Assembly (NCBI RefSeq): GCF_003254115.1
Contig: NZ_QKZV01000001.1
Coordinates: forward strand, 465,585 to 529,584
Direction of reading: 5' to 3'
DNA length: 64,000 nucleotides
From: Hydrotalea sandarakina
Lineage (GTDB): Bacteria; Bacteroidota; Bacteroidia; Chitinophagales; Chitinophagaceae
Every line of letters begins with the position of its first letter. Positions within the stretch are counted from its first letter, which is position 1. The notes under the pieces are model-generated. The model saw only the letters and a program-made list of their open reading frames with translations. It was not told where the DNA came from and searched no databases. Of this stretch, positions 1 to 8,455 are shown one piece after another. The translations under genes and the position numbers were made by a program.

Positions 1-80
1 AACAAAGGTAACAAATTGCATGCAGAGATTTTTTTTTGCTTTAATTTACCTAAAAAAACTTAACGGTTTGTTATGTCATT

Positions 81-1349
81 ATGGAAATAAAGAGGCTTAG
101 TTTTGTAAATATGTACCGTTTTGTTGTTTTATTTATTGCTGCCTGTTCAAGTATCATTGCCTTACCTGCACAAAATTTAACGGGCATTTGGCGTGGTTTT
201 TTTATACAAAAAAATTATAATCCATTTTCAGGGCAATTTGTTGAAGATCGTTATAAATATGAAGTTCAAATTAATGAATTACCCAATAAGGCTTTAGAAG
301 GGGTAACCTATTCATATAAAACAACCGTTTTTTACGGAAAAGCGGCATTTAAAGGATTGTTTACACCTTCTACAAAAAATATTATTATTAAAGAAACGAA
401 AATGCTGGAAATTAAAGCCAGCGATTTAAGTGTGCCCTGTTTAATGACCTGCTATTTAGATTACAGCAAGGATGGTAAACAACAAATTTTAAGTGGTACA
501 TTTTCAAGTATAGGTGAAAAAGACAAAAATGATTGTGGCAGTGGTACGGTTTATTTAATGAAAGTTGCAGAATCAGATTTTGAACCGGCACCTTTTTTAA
601 AACAAAATCCTCAAGTAAAGCAAAATAATAATTCTGATTTACCAACTGGAAATACTGCCGATATTGCGAATAAAAACATACAAAAAATTCAACAAGCATT
701 AGGATTAACTCCCGATGGCAAATGGGGACCCAAAAGTAAAGCAGCATTAATGAGTAAATTACCCCAATTTCAGGGTGAATTAAATTTTGCCAATACAAAC
801 GCCATTAATGCTATTATTCAACAAATTGAAAACATTAACAAGTCTAATTCACCAAAAAAACAAACACAACCCAACTTGGCTATTCAACCTAAGCCAAACG
901 AATTAAAATTGAATTTAATTGATACAACCCACCCAGAAACTAAAAAAGAAGTGACTTTGCCCCCACCCGCAGAAATAACTACAAGGAAAAATAAATTAGT
1001 AAAAGAAATTTTTGTAAATGCAGCAGATGTTAAAATTGATTTTTATGACAATGGGGTTATTGATAATGACAGCATAACTGTATTTGATAACAATAAATTG
1101 GTTGTTAATCATGCCCGATTAAGTGAAAAACCCATTACTATCAATTTGCATTTATCAACTGAAGCACCAACTCATGAAATTATTACTTATGCCAATAACT
1201 TAGGAGATGTTCCACCAAATACCGCATTAATGGTAATTACGGCAGGTAACGAGCGACATGAAATATTCATTACATCCGATGAAAGTAATAATGCCAAAGT
1301 AATAATAACTTATAAACCCAAAACGGTACAAGTACAACGAACTTATTGA
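81..1349 (+). CDS. Secreted protein with peptidoglycan-binding-like segment and DNG-type C-terminal domain
   Basis: This is a 422-residue exported protein of unknown function. The N-terminus has a Sec signal (hydrophobic stretch about 12-28 ending LPAQN). Met11 at position 111 is an equally plausible start and would give a more compact signal peptide. Residues about 30-165 form a beta-rich region I do not recognise. Residues about 200-232 (IQKIQQALGL, TPDGKWGPKSKAAL) have the PG_binding_1 pattern of short helices around a D-G-x-W/F-G-P motif, which suggests contact with peptidoglycan. A Pro/Asn/Lys-rich linker follows. Residues about 318-415 are a compact domain with motifs FYDNGVIDNDSITV and NLGDVPPNTALMVIT. 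That domain recurs at the C-terminus of the OmpA-family protein at 49397-52162. The gene converges on the lipoprotein at 1364, with 14 bases between them. The family resemblance is seen in the sequence; a cell-envelope role is inferred. Confidence 0.75.
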   Translation: MEIKRLSFVNMYRFVVLFIAACSSIIALPAQNLTGIWRGFFIQKNYNPFSGQFVEDRYKYEVQINELPNKALEGVTYSYKTTVFYGKAAFKGLFTPSTKNIIIKETKMLEIKASDLSVPCLMTCYLDYSKDGKQQILSGTFSSIGEKDKNDCGSGTVYLMKVAESDFEPAPFLKQNPQVKQNNNSDLPTGNTADIANKNIQKIQQALGLTPDGKWGPKSKAALMSKLPQFQGELNFANTNAINAIIQQIENINKSNSPKKQTQPNLAIQPKPNELKLNLIDTTHPETKKEVTLPPPAEITTRKNKLVKEIFVNAADVKIDFYDNGVIDNDSITVFDNNKLVVNHARLSEKPITINLHLSTEAPTHEIITYANNLGDVPPNTALMVITAGNERHEIFITSDESNNAKVIITYKPKTVQVQRTY

Positions 1350-1363
1350 ATAAATAACAATTT

Positions 1364-1951
1364 TTATTGATTAAATTTTAAAGAATCAACCAAAGTACCA
1401 CAAACAATTTTACTTCCGGGTAAGTACGGATTTTGAATGGTTGTTGAATTACTTAACCAATCTGCACCCGCATTGTTGAATGCTTTATCACAATGAAAAT
1501 GATAAACCGGAGCTTTGCTGTATTGAACAGTTCTAACAAGGTCGTACAATGCTTGGCTTATCGTAGCAAAATCTTTTAATTTTTCTTGCAAAGAGGTTTC
1601 AGCAACCAATCCCTTTAAATCAGCCTGTATTCCGGTAACATTTTCTTTCGCAGTTTCAATAATAATTGAGTCTGCTTTAAGTAAGTTAAAAGGCAAACTA
1701 TCACTTGCTATTATCATATTTTCTGCAGCAGCATTGGCATTGTTTAATTGCTGATTGTATAAAGCATTTGATATGTCATAATATTGCTGAAGAAAATTAG
1801 TAAAAATTGAATCAAACTGTGTTTGGTGCTTTGAAACCATTAAAGGCGAATCTACATTTGGAGAAACATCAACCTTCTTGTCCTTTTGCTTACAGGCTAT
1901 TAATCCTATTAAAAGCATTACACTTAAACAACCATTAACTACTTTGCACAT
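1364..1951 (-). CDS. DUF3347-domain lipoprotein
   Basis: A 195-residue lipoprotein: the signal peptide ends in a lipobox (LIGLIAC, Cys20) followed by a Lys/Asp-rich tether. The rest matches the pattern I know from DUF3347. A helical part carries YYDISNALYNQQLNNANAAA at about 57-76. A C-terminal part reads YHFHCDKAFNNAGADWLS, then NPYLPGSKIVCG. In many Bacteroidota this domain is attached to CusB-like metal-efflux adaptors, where the His/Cys motif is thought to contact copper. Here it stands alone with His, Cys and the late Cys retained. A periplasmic metal-binding role is inference. No efflux pump gene lies nearby. Transcribed leftward, convergent with the gene at 81. Confidence 0.72.
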   Translation of the reverse strand: MCKVVNGCLSVMLLIGLIACKQKDKKVDVSPNVDSPLMVSKHQTQFDSIFTNFLQQYYDISNALYNQQLNNANAAAENMIIASDSLPFNLLKADSIIIETAKENVTGIQADLKGLVAETSLQEKLKDFATISQALYDLVRTVQYSKAPVYHFHCDKAFNNAGADWLSNSTTIQNPYLPGSKIVCGTLVDSLKFNQ

Positions 1952-2063
1952 AATCTTACTTTATTTAAAGGTTAAATTCAAATGTAGGAAAATAGAATCA
2001 TAAATATTACATAAAATAATTCCAATATATAAATTTACATTCGCTTCATTCCTACCCTAAATA

Positions 2064-2071
2064 TATCTTTG
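2064..2071 (+). promoter_or_regulatory. -7 promoter element of the ABC-F gene
   Basis: TATCTTTG fits the Bacteroidetes housekeeping -7 consensus TAnnTTTG. It ends 21 bases before the ATG at 2093. The TTG at 2069 lies inside this element, so a TTG-initiated longer protein would start upstream of the transcript. That supports the ATG as the true start. No clear -33 TTG is visible. Confidence 0.55.
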
Positions 2072-2092
2072 CCGAAATCATACTGTTTTAAA

Positions 2093-4030
2093 ATGCTGAT
2101 AGGCTTACAAAATGTAACATTTGAATTTGGTTCAAGAATAATTGTTGAAGATGCTACCTGGCATATACAACCCGGTGACAGAGTTGGATTGATTGGGTAT
2201 AATGGTACGGGTAAATCAACACTTTTGAAAGTATTAGTGGGTGAATATACTCCTACAAAAGGGGTGGTTGAAAAAGGAAAAGATACCACCATTGGTTACT
2301 TACATCAAGACCTATTAAGTTTTGATACGAATGATTCTATTTTAGAAGTTGCAATGGGTGCATTTGAAAAAGTAAAACAACTGGAAAAAGAAATTGAAGC
2401 CATTGCGAAACAATTAGAAACAACGGAAACAGAAGCATTACTAATGGAATATACCCATAAATTGCATGAGTTAGAAGAAGCGGGAGGATATACCATTCAT
2501 CATAAAACGGAAGAAGTATTACAAGGCCTTGGCTTTCAAAACTCCGATTTGCAAAAACCCTATAAACAATTTAGTGGCGGTTGGCGAATGCGGGTTCTGT
2601 TAGCCAAAATGATTCTACAACAACCTGATGTTTTGTTATTGGATGAACCTACCAACCACCTTGACTTACCTTCTATTGAATGGTTAGAAAAATATTTAAA
2701 ACATTACCAGGGAAGTGTGGTAATAGTAAGTCACGATAAATATTTTTTGAATAAAATGGTGAATAAAATTGTGGAGTTATACCAACAACAGCTCCACATT
2801 TATGCGGGTAACTTTGATTATTACGAAAAAGAAAAGGAACTACGCATTGAATTACAGCAAAAAGCATATGAAAATCAGCAGGATTATATTCGACAACAAG
2901 AACGTTTTATTGAGCGTTTTCGATCGAAAGCCACCAAAGCTGCGGCAGCACAAAGTGCCATAAAAAGATTGGAAAAAATAGATCGATTAGAAAACGTGAA
3001 CATAGAAAGGCCAAACATTAAAATTAATTTTCAGATAGAAAAACAACCCGGTAAAATTATTTGTGAACTCAAAAACATTCATAAAAGCTTTGGCGACATA
3101 ACATTATTAAATAATGCACATGCCGAAATTGAAAGAGGCGACAAAATTGCTTTAATAGGCGCAAACGGAAAGGGAAAATCCACTTTACTTAGAATTATTG
3201 CCGGAACGGAAACCCAGGAAGGGAATAGAATTTGGGGGCACAATGTTCAAGAAAGCTTTTATGCCCAACATCAATTGGAAGCATTAAACTTAAACAATAC
3301 TATTTTAGAAGAAATGCAATCCTGTGGGAGTAACAAAACTGATCTGGAATTGCGCAGTTTATTAGGTTGCTTTTTATTTGGCGGTGATGATATTGATAAA
3401 AAAATTCGTTTGCTCAGTGGAGGTGAAAAGGCACGTGTAGCATTGGCCAAGGTAATTGTTAGTAGAAGTAATTTTTTAATATTAGATGAACCTACCAACC
3501 ATTTAGACATGCATTCGGTTGAACTGTTGGCAGAAGCTTTAAATAAATATGAAGGAAGTTATTTGTTGGTGAGCCACGACCGTTTTTTTATTGATAAAAC
3601 TGCCAATAAAATTTGGGAAATTGTTGATCAACAAATAAAGGAATTCAAAGGCACTTATCGTGAATGGCTGGATTGGAATGAGCGAATGGCTAAACAACAA
3701 AATTCAGCTAAAAATTCAGCCCAGGAACCCATAAAATCAACTCCTCCAAAAAATACTGATACAGAGCAGAAAAAACAAAATACCGGTAATGCACAAAAAA
3801 AGGAATATGCACAAGTTCAAAAAAAGTTTCAACAAACAGAAGCTTTACTGGAACATTTAAATGAACAAAAGTTGGAACTTGAAATGTCATTGGCACACCC
3901 TAATATTTATAAGGAACCTCAAAAAATGGCTGAATTAGAGAAAGCGTATCAAACTGTTGTACAAAAATGGAATGAAGCGCAAGCTAACTATGAAAGCTTG
4001 TTTGAAAAATTAATGGAATTAGAAGGTTAA
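2093..4030 (+). CDS. ABC-F family ATP-binding protein (Uup/EttA-like)
   Basis: A 645-residue soluble protein with two tandem ABC ATPase domains and no membrane segment, the ABC-F layout. Domain 1 has Walker A GYNGTGKST (about 35-43), signature FSGGWRMR (about 159) and Walker B LLLDEPTNHLD (about 182). Domain 2 has Walker A GANGKGKST (about 356), signature LSGGEKAR (about 440) and Walker B FLILDEPTNHLD (about 461). The linker between them is the charged helical PtIM type. The C-terminal about 110 residues are a Lys/Gln-rich segment and coiled coil, as in Uup. Members of this family act on the ribosome or on branched DNA; which applies here cannot be read from sequence. The ATG at 2093 is preferred over an in-frame TTG at 2069. 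The stop overlaps the stop of the convergent gene at 4027 by 4 bases. Confidence 0.93.
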   Translation: MLIGLQNVTFEFGSRIIVEDATWHIQPGDRVGLIGYNGTGKSTLLKVLVGEYTPTKGVVEKGKDTTIGYLHQDLLSFDTNDSILEVAMGAFEKVKQLEKEIEAIAKQLETTETEALLMEYTHKLHELEEAGGYTIHHKTEEVLQGLGFQNSDLQKPYKQFSGGWRMRVLLAKMILQQPDVLLLDEPTNHLDLPSIEWLEKYLKHYQGSVVIVSHDKYFLNKMVNKIVELYQQQLHIYAGNFDYYEKEKELRIELQQKAYENQQDYIRQQERFIERFRSKATKAAAAQSAIKRLEKIDRLENVNIERPNIKINFQIEKQPGKIICELKNIHKSFGDITLLNNAHAEIERGDKIALIGANGKGKSTLLRIIAGTETQEGNRIWGHNVQESFYAQHQLEALNLNNTILEEMQSCGSNKTDLELRSLLGCFLFGGDDIDKKIRLLSGGEKARVALAKVIVSRSNFLILDEPTNHLDMHSVELLAEALNKYEGSYLLVSHDRFFIDKTANKIWEIVDQQIKEFKGTYREWLDWNERMAKQQNSAKNSAQEPIKSTPPKNTDTEQKKQNTGNAQKKEYAQVQKKFQQTEALLEHLNEQKLELEMSLAHPNIYKEPQKMAELEKAYQTVVQKWNEAQANYESLFEKLMELEG

Positions 4031-5025
4031 TATCCCGGCATTGCAAATTCCAAAACAATTTTATATTGTAGTTTTGAAATAGTTGCATACTGGTTTGTTT
4101 TAACCAATTGCATGGTTACAAAAGGTGCATTGTCTTTATCTATATCTGAAAATTTTACAAAAGTTACTTTAGGTTCATTGCTGGTATGTGTTCTTTGTAA
4201 AAAGTACACATAACCATTACCCATTGCGGCCTTTACGTTATCAAAAGCTGCCTGATATTCATTAATTGCGTCTGCTAAACCATCAAATCCTGTCTTGGAG
4301 TAGCTATAAAACATGGTATCATTTTGCTGTCTTTGACCATCGCATTGAAAAGGCATAATGTCAACCGGACAACCTGATTTTTGAATGGTGTTTTCAATAT
4401 GATTTACGCCTGATTTAACAGCTAATGCCATATTAAAACTACCTATGGGCTGTTGTTTCAAAACCCAATAATAATAAACAGGTTTAGGCGGTACAATTTT
4501 TAATATTACCTTATAACTACTATCCGCACTATTCTTCTTCAACTGCAAAAACATATTAAAATCGAAAAAACCGTTATTAACCGCATAAGCCATTTTTTTC
4601 TCAAAAACCAAATTGCTTTCCGGTTGATAATTGCCATTTTTAATAACTAATTTTCTATTTAACGCCTTATACATTTGTGCAGTCAACCTCTTAATTTGCT
4701 CTAAGCCTTCATTAATGGAATTGGTATGTGCAAATGTATATTCAACCCAAACTTTACTTTGACTTTCAGAAAAAAGGTAGCCTTGTAAGGCACCGGGTAA
4801 AATTTTTTTCAGTTGAAATAAATGAACTTTAAAAGCATATTCTTCCGGTTGTTGCAACACCGGCTTAAATTTATATTGATTGAATTGGTTATTGCTGTTA
4901 TTTAACACATTCGCCAATTCGGCGGCAAAAGCATCTTTTTTGGCAAAGTTATCTACATAAAACCTTTGCGCATCAGCAATACCAATTGAAAACAATAGCA
5001 TAAGTATGCTTAAAAATGTTTTCAT
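4027..5025 (-). CDS. Secreted protein of unknown function
   Basis: A 332-residue protein with a clear Sec signal peptide (MKTFLSILMLLFSIGIADAQ, cleavage likely after ADA). I do not recognise the mature part. It is alternating beta/alpha in character, contains aromatic-rich stretches such as PPKPVYYYWVLKQQP around residue 180, and has two Cys (about 217 and 226) that could form a disulfide. There are no membrane segments after the signal, so it is probably periplasmic. The 3' end overlaps that of the ABC-F gene. The upstream neighbour on the same strand is the formimidoylglutamase-like gene, 75 bases away, so co-transcription is possible but not shown. Confidence 0.7.
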   Translation of the reverse strand: MKTFLSILMLLFSIGIADAQRFYVDNFAKKDAFAAELANVLNNSNNQFNQYKFKPVLQQPEEYAFKVHLFQLKKILPGALQGYLFSESQSKVWVEYTFAHTNSINEGLEQIKRLTAQMYKALNRKLVIKNGNYQPESNLVFEKKMAYAVNNGFFDFNMFLQLKKNSADSSYKVILKIVPPKPVYYYWVLKQQPIGSFNMALAVKSGVNHIENTIQKSGCPVDIMPFQCDGQRQQNDTMFYSYSKTGFDGLADAINEYQAAFDNVKAAMGNGYVYFLQRTHTSNEPKVTFVKFSDIDKDNAPFVTMQLVKTNQYATISKLQYKIVLEFAMPGY

Positions 5026-5100
5026 TGAAAGGCAAATAGGGTGAACGGATATACAAAGATATTCCTATTTTTCAATTCATCCTACTTTTTATCCACAATA

Positions 5101-6156
5101 TTAGAACTGGGCAAGCATGGCTTTTACGAAATCTGAAACCAAATAACTGAGCAACTTTCCGGTAGTATTACTTTGTCTGCCATCCTCCATTCGGGTGGCA
5201 GCCTCACATATGTGCAAATAAGCCGGCCGCGTATTCCAAGCCATAAAGTTCAGGTATTGGCGAGCATGAATTGGGCTAATTCCCGAAGGGCTTCCGGCAC
5301 TACTTAAAGTATTTTCAATAGCATCAACGTCAAGTTCAATACCGCATAATCCGCCTTCAGTAAAAGCAGCAGCATGTGCTAATGCTTGTTGAAAACTTCT
5401 TTTTTCATGCAAAAAAATATCTTCATAAGTAATACAGTCAATAAATGGATTGTTTACAATATCCATCCATATATTCTGTGAAATATAATTTTCGTGTAAG
5501 CCCAGAATACAATATTTTTCTAAATAACCGTCTTCCTCTGCGTAACGAAAAGCATTACCGCTATGTCTACCTTCCATGGCCCTGTAATCGGCGTGTGCAT
5601 CTAAATTCACTACATTAATTTGCGGCAAATCAATTATACCTGCTTTATACCAGCCTTTTGCTGCACCTTTTATACAAGGATAGGCATTATTATGACCTCC
5701 GCCAATGATGATAGGTATTTTTTTTTGTTGTGTTATTTCATGAATATATTGCTCAACCGTGTCATCAATTGTGTTTACTGCATGTCGGTAGGCATCAATT
5801 TTTTCTTCATAATTAAATGCATTTATTTCAATCACATCAACCAAAGAAGAAAAATCAAAATATCCTGCCATTAAAATTTCACGACCATCCAAAAAATCGT
5901 TGCTTTGAATGTTTAAAAATGATTGCAGAAAAGCATTCCATGCGGTATTGGTTCCCCCTACTCCTTCATTTGCTTTTACACCAATATCTTCAGGAATTCC
6001 AAGTACAACAAAATCCGCATCGGAATCGGCAATAGCATCTCTGAATTGTGCACCCGACAAAACTGTTTGTACGCGTTCACCTAATTTTGTTTCATACCTA
6101 CGAATACGCACTAACGATAAAATGTCTTCTTTTTTAAACAAATGAAGGTAAGGCAT
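5101..6156 (-). CDS. Ureohydrolase (arginase family), probable formimidoylglutamase
   Basis: A 351-residue member of the arginase/agmatinase/formimidoylglutamase superfamily, which uses a binuclear Mn centre to cleave guanidino or formimino groups. The metal-binding motifs are visible: GGGHNNAYP (about 152-160), NLDAHADYRAMEGRHSGNAF (about 185-204) and ELDVDAIE (about 275). About 110 extra N-terminal residues precede the catalytic core. The gene lies 48 bases downstream of the antiporter gene, in the same leftward run as imidazolonepropionase (8456-9688). Formimidoylglutamase acts directly after that enzyme in histidine degradation, giving glutamate and formamide. This context favours HutG-type activity over arginase or agmatinase. 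The substrate remains an inference. Confidence 0.8.
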   Translation of the reverse strand: MPYLHLFKKEDILSLVRIRRYETKLGERVQTVLSGAQFRDAIADSDADFVVLGIPEDIGVKANEGVGGTNTAWNAFLQSFLNIQSNDFLDGREILMAGYFDFSSLVDVIEINAFNYEEKIDAYRHAVNTIDDTVEQYIHEITQQKKIPIIIGGGHNNAYPCIKGAAKGWYKAGIIDLPQINVVNLDAHADYRAMEGRHSGNAFRYAEEDGYLEKYCILGLHENYISQNIWMDIVNNPFIDCITYEDIFLHEKRSFQQALAHAAAFTEGGLCGIELDVDAIENTLSSAGSPSGISPIHARQYLNFMAWNTRPAYLHICEAATRMEDGRQSNTTGKLLSYLVSDFVKAMLAQF

Positions 6157-6204
6157 ACACTAATTGATTAGTTGTTATAAAATTAGGCGAAACCTATTGC
6201 ATAA

Positions 6205-8349
6205 TCAATCTTTTTTCTTTTTGAAAATCAAATCAATACCTTTTCCAATAGAGGTTTCAATTCCCTTAGCAATAGGTGCTAACGGAATTCCATCATATTC
6301 ATTTTCCAGATGAGTATTATTTTGTTCAGGATAGATGATAATTTTATTATTGGCTTCAAAATATTTTTCCAATTTATAAGGTATGTTTTCCAGAAATGGA
6401 TTATATGACAAGGAGCCTTTTCTTGAAGATACAAATACCAATAAATCTGTTTTCGTAATATTTCTGGAAAGAATTAAAAAGTCTTCCCAATTCAAAAACT
6501 CTTTAAAGGCCGGAATAAAATTAATTTTATGGCTTGCACAATATTCTTGAATGGCTTCATAGGTTTTATTGGTACCAAAAATCAATACCGGTATAGTCAA
6601 TTCTTGTGATAAATAAATTATTTTTTTTAACCATGCACTAAATCCGGTTTCTAACTCTTCCAATGCAGGGATAATTAGTACTATTCTTTTATTGTAAACA
6701 AAGGGAGTAGCTAAATGCGTAATGAAAATATTTTTATTGATTTTGCTTAAAATATTTTCAAACTTGTCACTAATTAAACTTTCTAAAATACCATTTTTGT
6801 GAGGCCAGCCAAGTATAACATAATCGGCTAACACTTCACGTGTAATTCGCGAAATACCACTTGATACATTGTGGTCAATTGTAGTTAAGGTATTTACTTT
6901 ATTTTCTGTAGCAGAGGCTTGTTGTATATATGCTTCTAATTTGTTTTTTGAAAGGATAATATTTTTTTCAGCCGTTTCATCATTAGGTACAACTGTTAAG
7001 ATAGTAATTGGATTGCTTGATTTTTTATCCTTAATTAATAATGCAAGATCTAAAATTCTATCTACCGTTTCAACATTAGCAGTAGGAATTAAAATTTGCT
7101 CACTATTCATACTGCTCGATTCCAATATGGCTTCTTCCGTCATTTCTTTATTCAGCAATATTTTCTTGGCAGCTTTTTCGGTAGCAATGGTGGCAAAAAC
7201 ACAGGTTGCTAAAATTAATAATATGGTACCGTTTAAAATATTTTCATCAATAATATTTGCTTTAAAGCCTATTAAAATAATAGCCAGTGTTGCTGCGGCA
7301 TGCGAGCTGCTTAAACCAAAAATTAATTGTCGTTGCTCTTTGGAATATTTTAGTATGAGTTGCGTTAATAGTGCAGCAAGCCATTTACCCGATAAAGCAA
7401 CGGCAATTAATGTGCCTGCTACTATTAATGCTGCCGGGCCATGCGTAATTACACTAACATCCACAACCATACCCACTGAAATTAAAAAGAATGGAATGAA
7501 AAGTGAATTGCCCATGAATTCAATTCTATTCATTAATGCAGAAGAATGTGGAATTAATTTATTTAAAGCCAGCCCGGCCACAAAAGCACCTATAATTGGT
7601 TCAACGCCTGCCACTTCGGCTAAGAAAGCAGCAAAGAAAACAACAGCCAATACAAAAATATAGTGTGAATGTTTTTCACTTTCCAAAACCCTGAAAAACC
7701 ATTTGGCAATTCGTGGAATTAATAAGAACATGATTGCCGAGAATATTGTTAAAGAGACTAATAATCTTATCCAAAAATCTGCATTCAAGGTTCCGGCATG
7801 ATTGCCCATAATAATGGCAAAAATGATAAGTACCGCAGTATCTGTTAATACTGTTGCACCAACGGTAATGGCAACAGCCTGATTTTTCGCTATACCCAGT
7901 TTACTAACAATTGGATAGGCAACTAATGTATGTGTTGAAAACATACTTGCAGTTAAAAAACTGGCATTAAAATCATATCCCAACAAATAATGGCAAACAG
8001 GAAAACCAATACCCAAGGGTACTATAAATGTTAAGAATCCAAATAAAAAACTTTTGTTTTGATTGGCTTTAAACTCATTAATATCTAATTCTAAACCTGC
8101 AATAAACATTATATACAACAAGCCAATGGTGGAAAATAAATCAACAGCAGAATTTTTTTCCAATACATTAAAACCATGTGGCCCTATTATTACACCCGCA
8201 ATAATTAGTCCGATAATACCCGGTATATTTAGTTTTTTCAGTAAAAGAGGAGACAATAAAATGATAAATAATATTAACGAGAATATTAATACAGGATTGT
8301 GTAAAGGCAGATGAAACTCATGAGCAAAATGCTTAAAAAAATCATTCAT
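6205..8349 (-). CDS. Cation:proton antiporter (CPA2/KefB type) with cytoplasmic UspA-like region
   Basis: A 714-residue inner-membrane protein. Residues about 20-395 hold roughly 12 hydrophobic segments typical of the Na+/H+ exchanger family, including the characteristic GLIIAGVIIGPHG near residue 50 and GVEPIIGAFVAGLALN near 248. The remaining about 310 residues are soluble and resemble two UspA-type nucleotide-binding modules (alternating beta strands and helices) rather than the RCK/TrkA domain of KefB. The gene sits between imidazolonepropionase and the formimidoylglutamase-like gene on the same strand (106 and 48 base gaps). This suggests either a shared transcript or insertion of an unrelated gene. 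The transported ion (Na+ or K+) cannot be told. Confidence 0.9.
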   Translation of the reverse strand: MNDFFKHFAHEFHLPLHNPVLIFSLILFIILLSPLLLKKLNIPGIIGLIIAGVIIGPHGFNVLEKNSAVDLFSTIGLLYIMFIAGLELDINEFKANQNKSFLFGFLTFIVPLGIGFPVCHYLLGYDFNASFLTASMFSTHTLVAYPIVSKLGIAKNQAVAITVGATVLTDTAVLIIFAIIMGNHAGTLNADFWIRLLVSLTIFSAIMFLLIPRIAKWFFRVLESEKHSHYIFVLAVVFFAAFLAEVAGVEPIIGAFVAGLALNKLIPHSSALMNRIEFMGNSLFIPFFLISVGMVVDVSVITHGPAALIVAGTLIAVALSGKWLAALLTQLILKYSKEQRQLIFGLSSSHAAATLAIILIGFKANIIDENILNGTILLILATCVFATIATEKAAKKILLNKEMTEEAILESSSMNSEQILIPTANVETVDRILDLALLIKDKKSSNPITILTVVPNDETAEKNIILSKNKLEAYIQQASATENKVNTLTTIDHNVSSGISRITREVLADYVILGWPHKNGILESLISDKFENILSKINKNIFITHLATPFVYNKRIVLIIPALEELETGFSAWLKKIIYLSQELTIPVLIFGTNKTYEAIQEYCASHKINFIPAFKEFLNWEDFLILSRNITKTDLLVFVSSRKGSLSYNPFLENIPYKLEKYFEANNKIIIYPEQNNTHLENEYDGIPLAPIAKGIETSIGKGIDLIFKKKKD

Positions 8350-8455
8350 AATGCTAATATTATTAAAATAAAATCTGTGTGTTTCAGCAATATAATTGAA
8401 AAAACTTAAAGAAAAATTTGGAAAAATGATTTTAACAATAAAGTATTACAAAAAA

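Noticed and set aside
6869-7663. A 264-codon open frame on the plus strand
   Set aside because: It is wholly antisense to the well-supported antiporter gene, in low-complexity membrane-coding sequence, and resembles no family.
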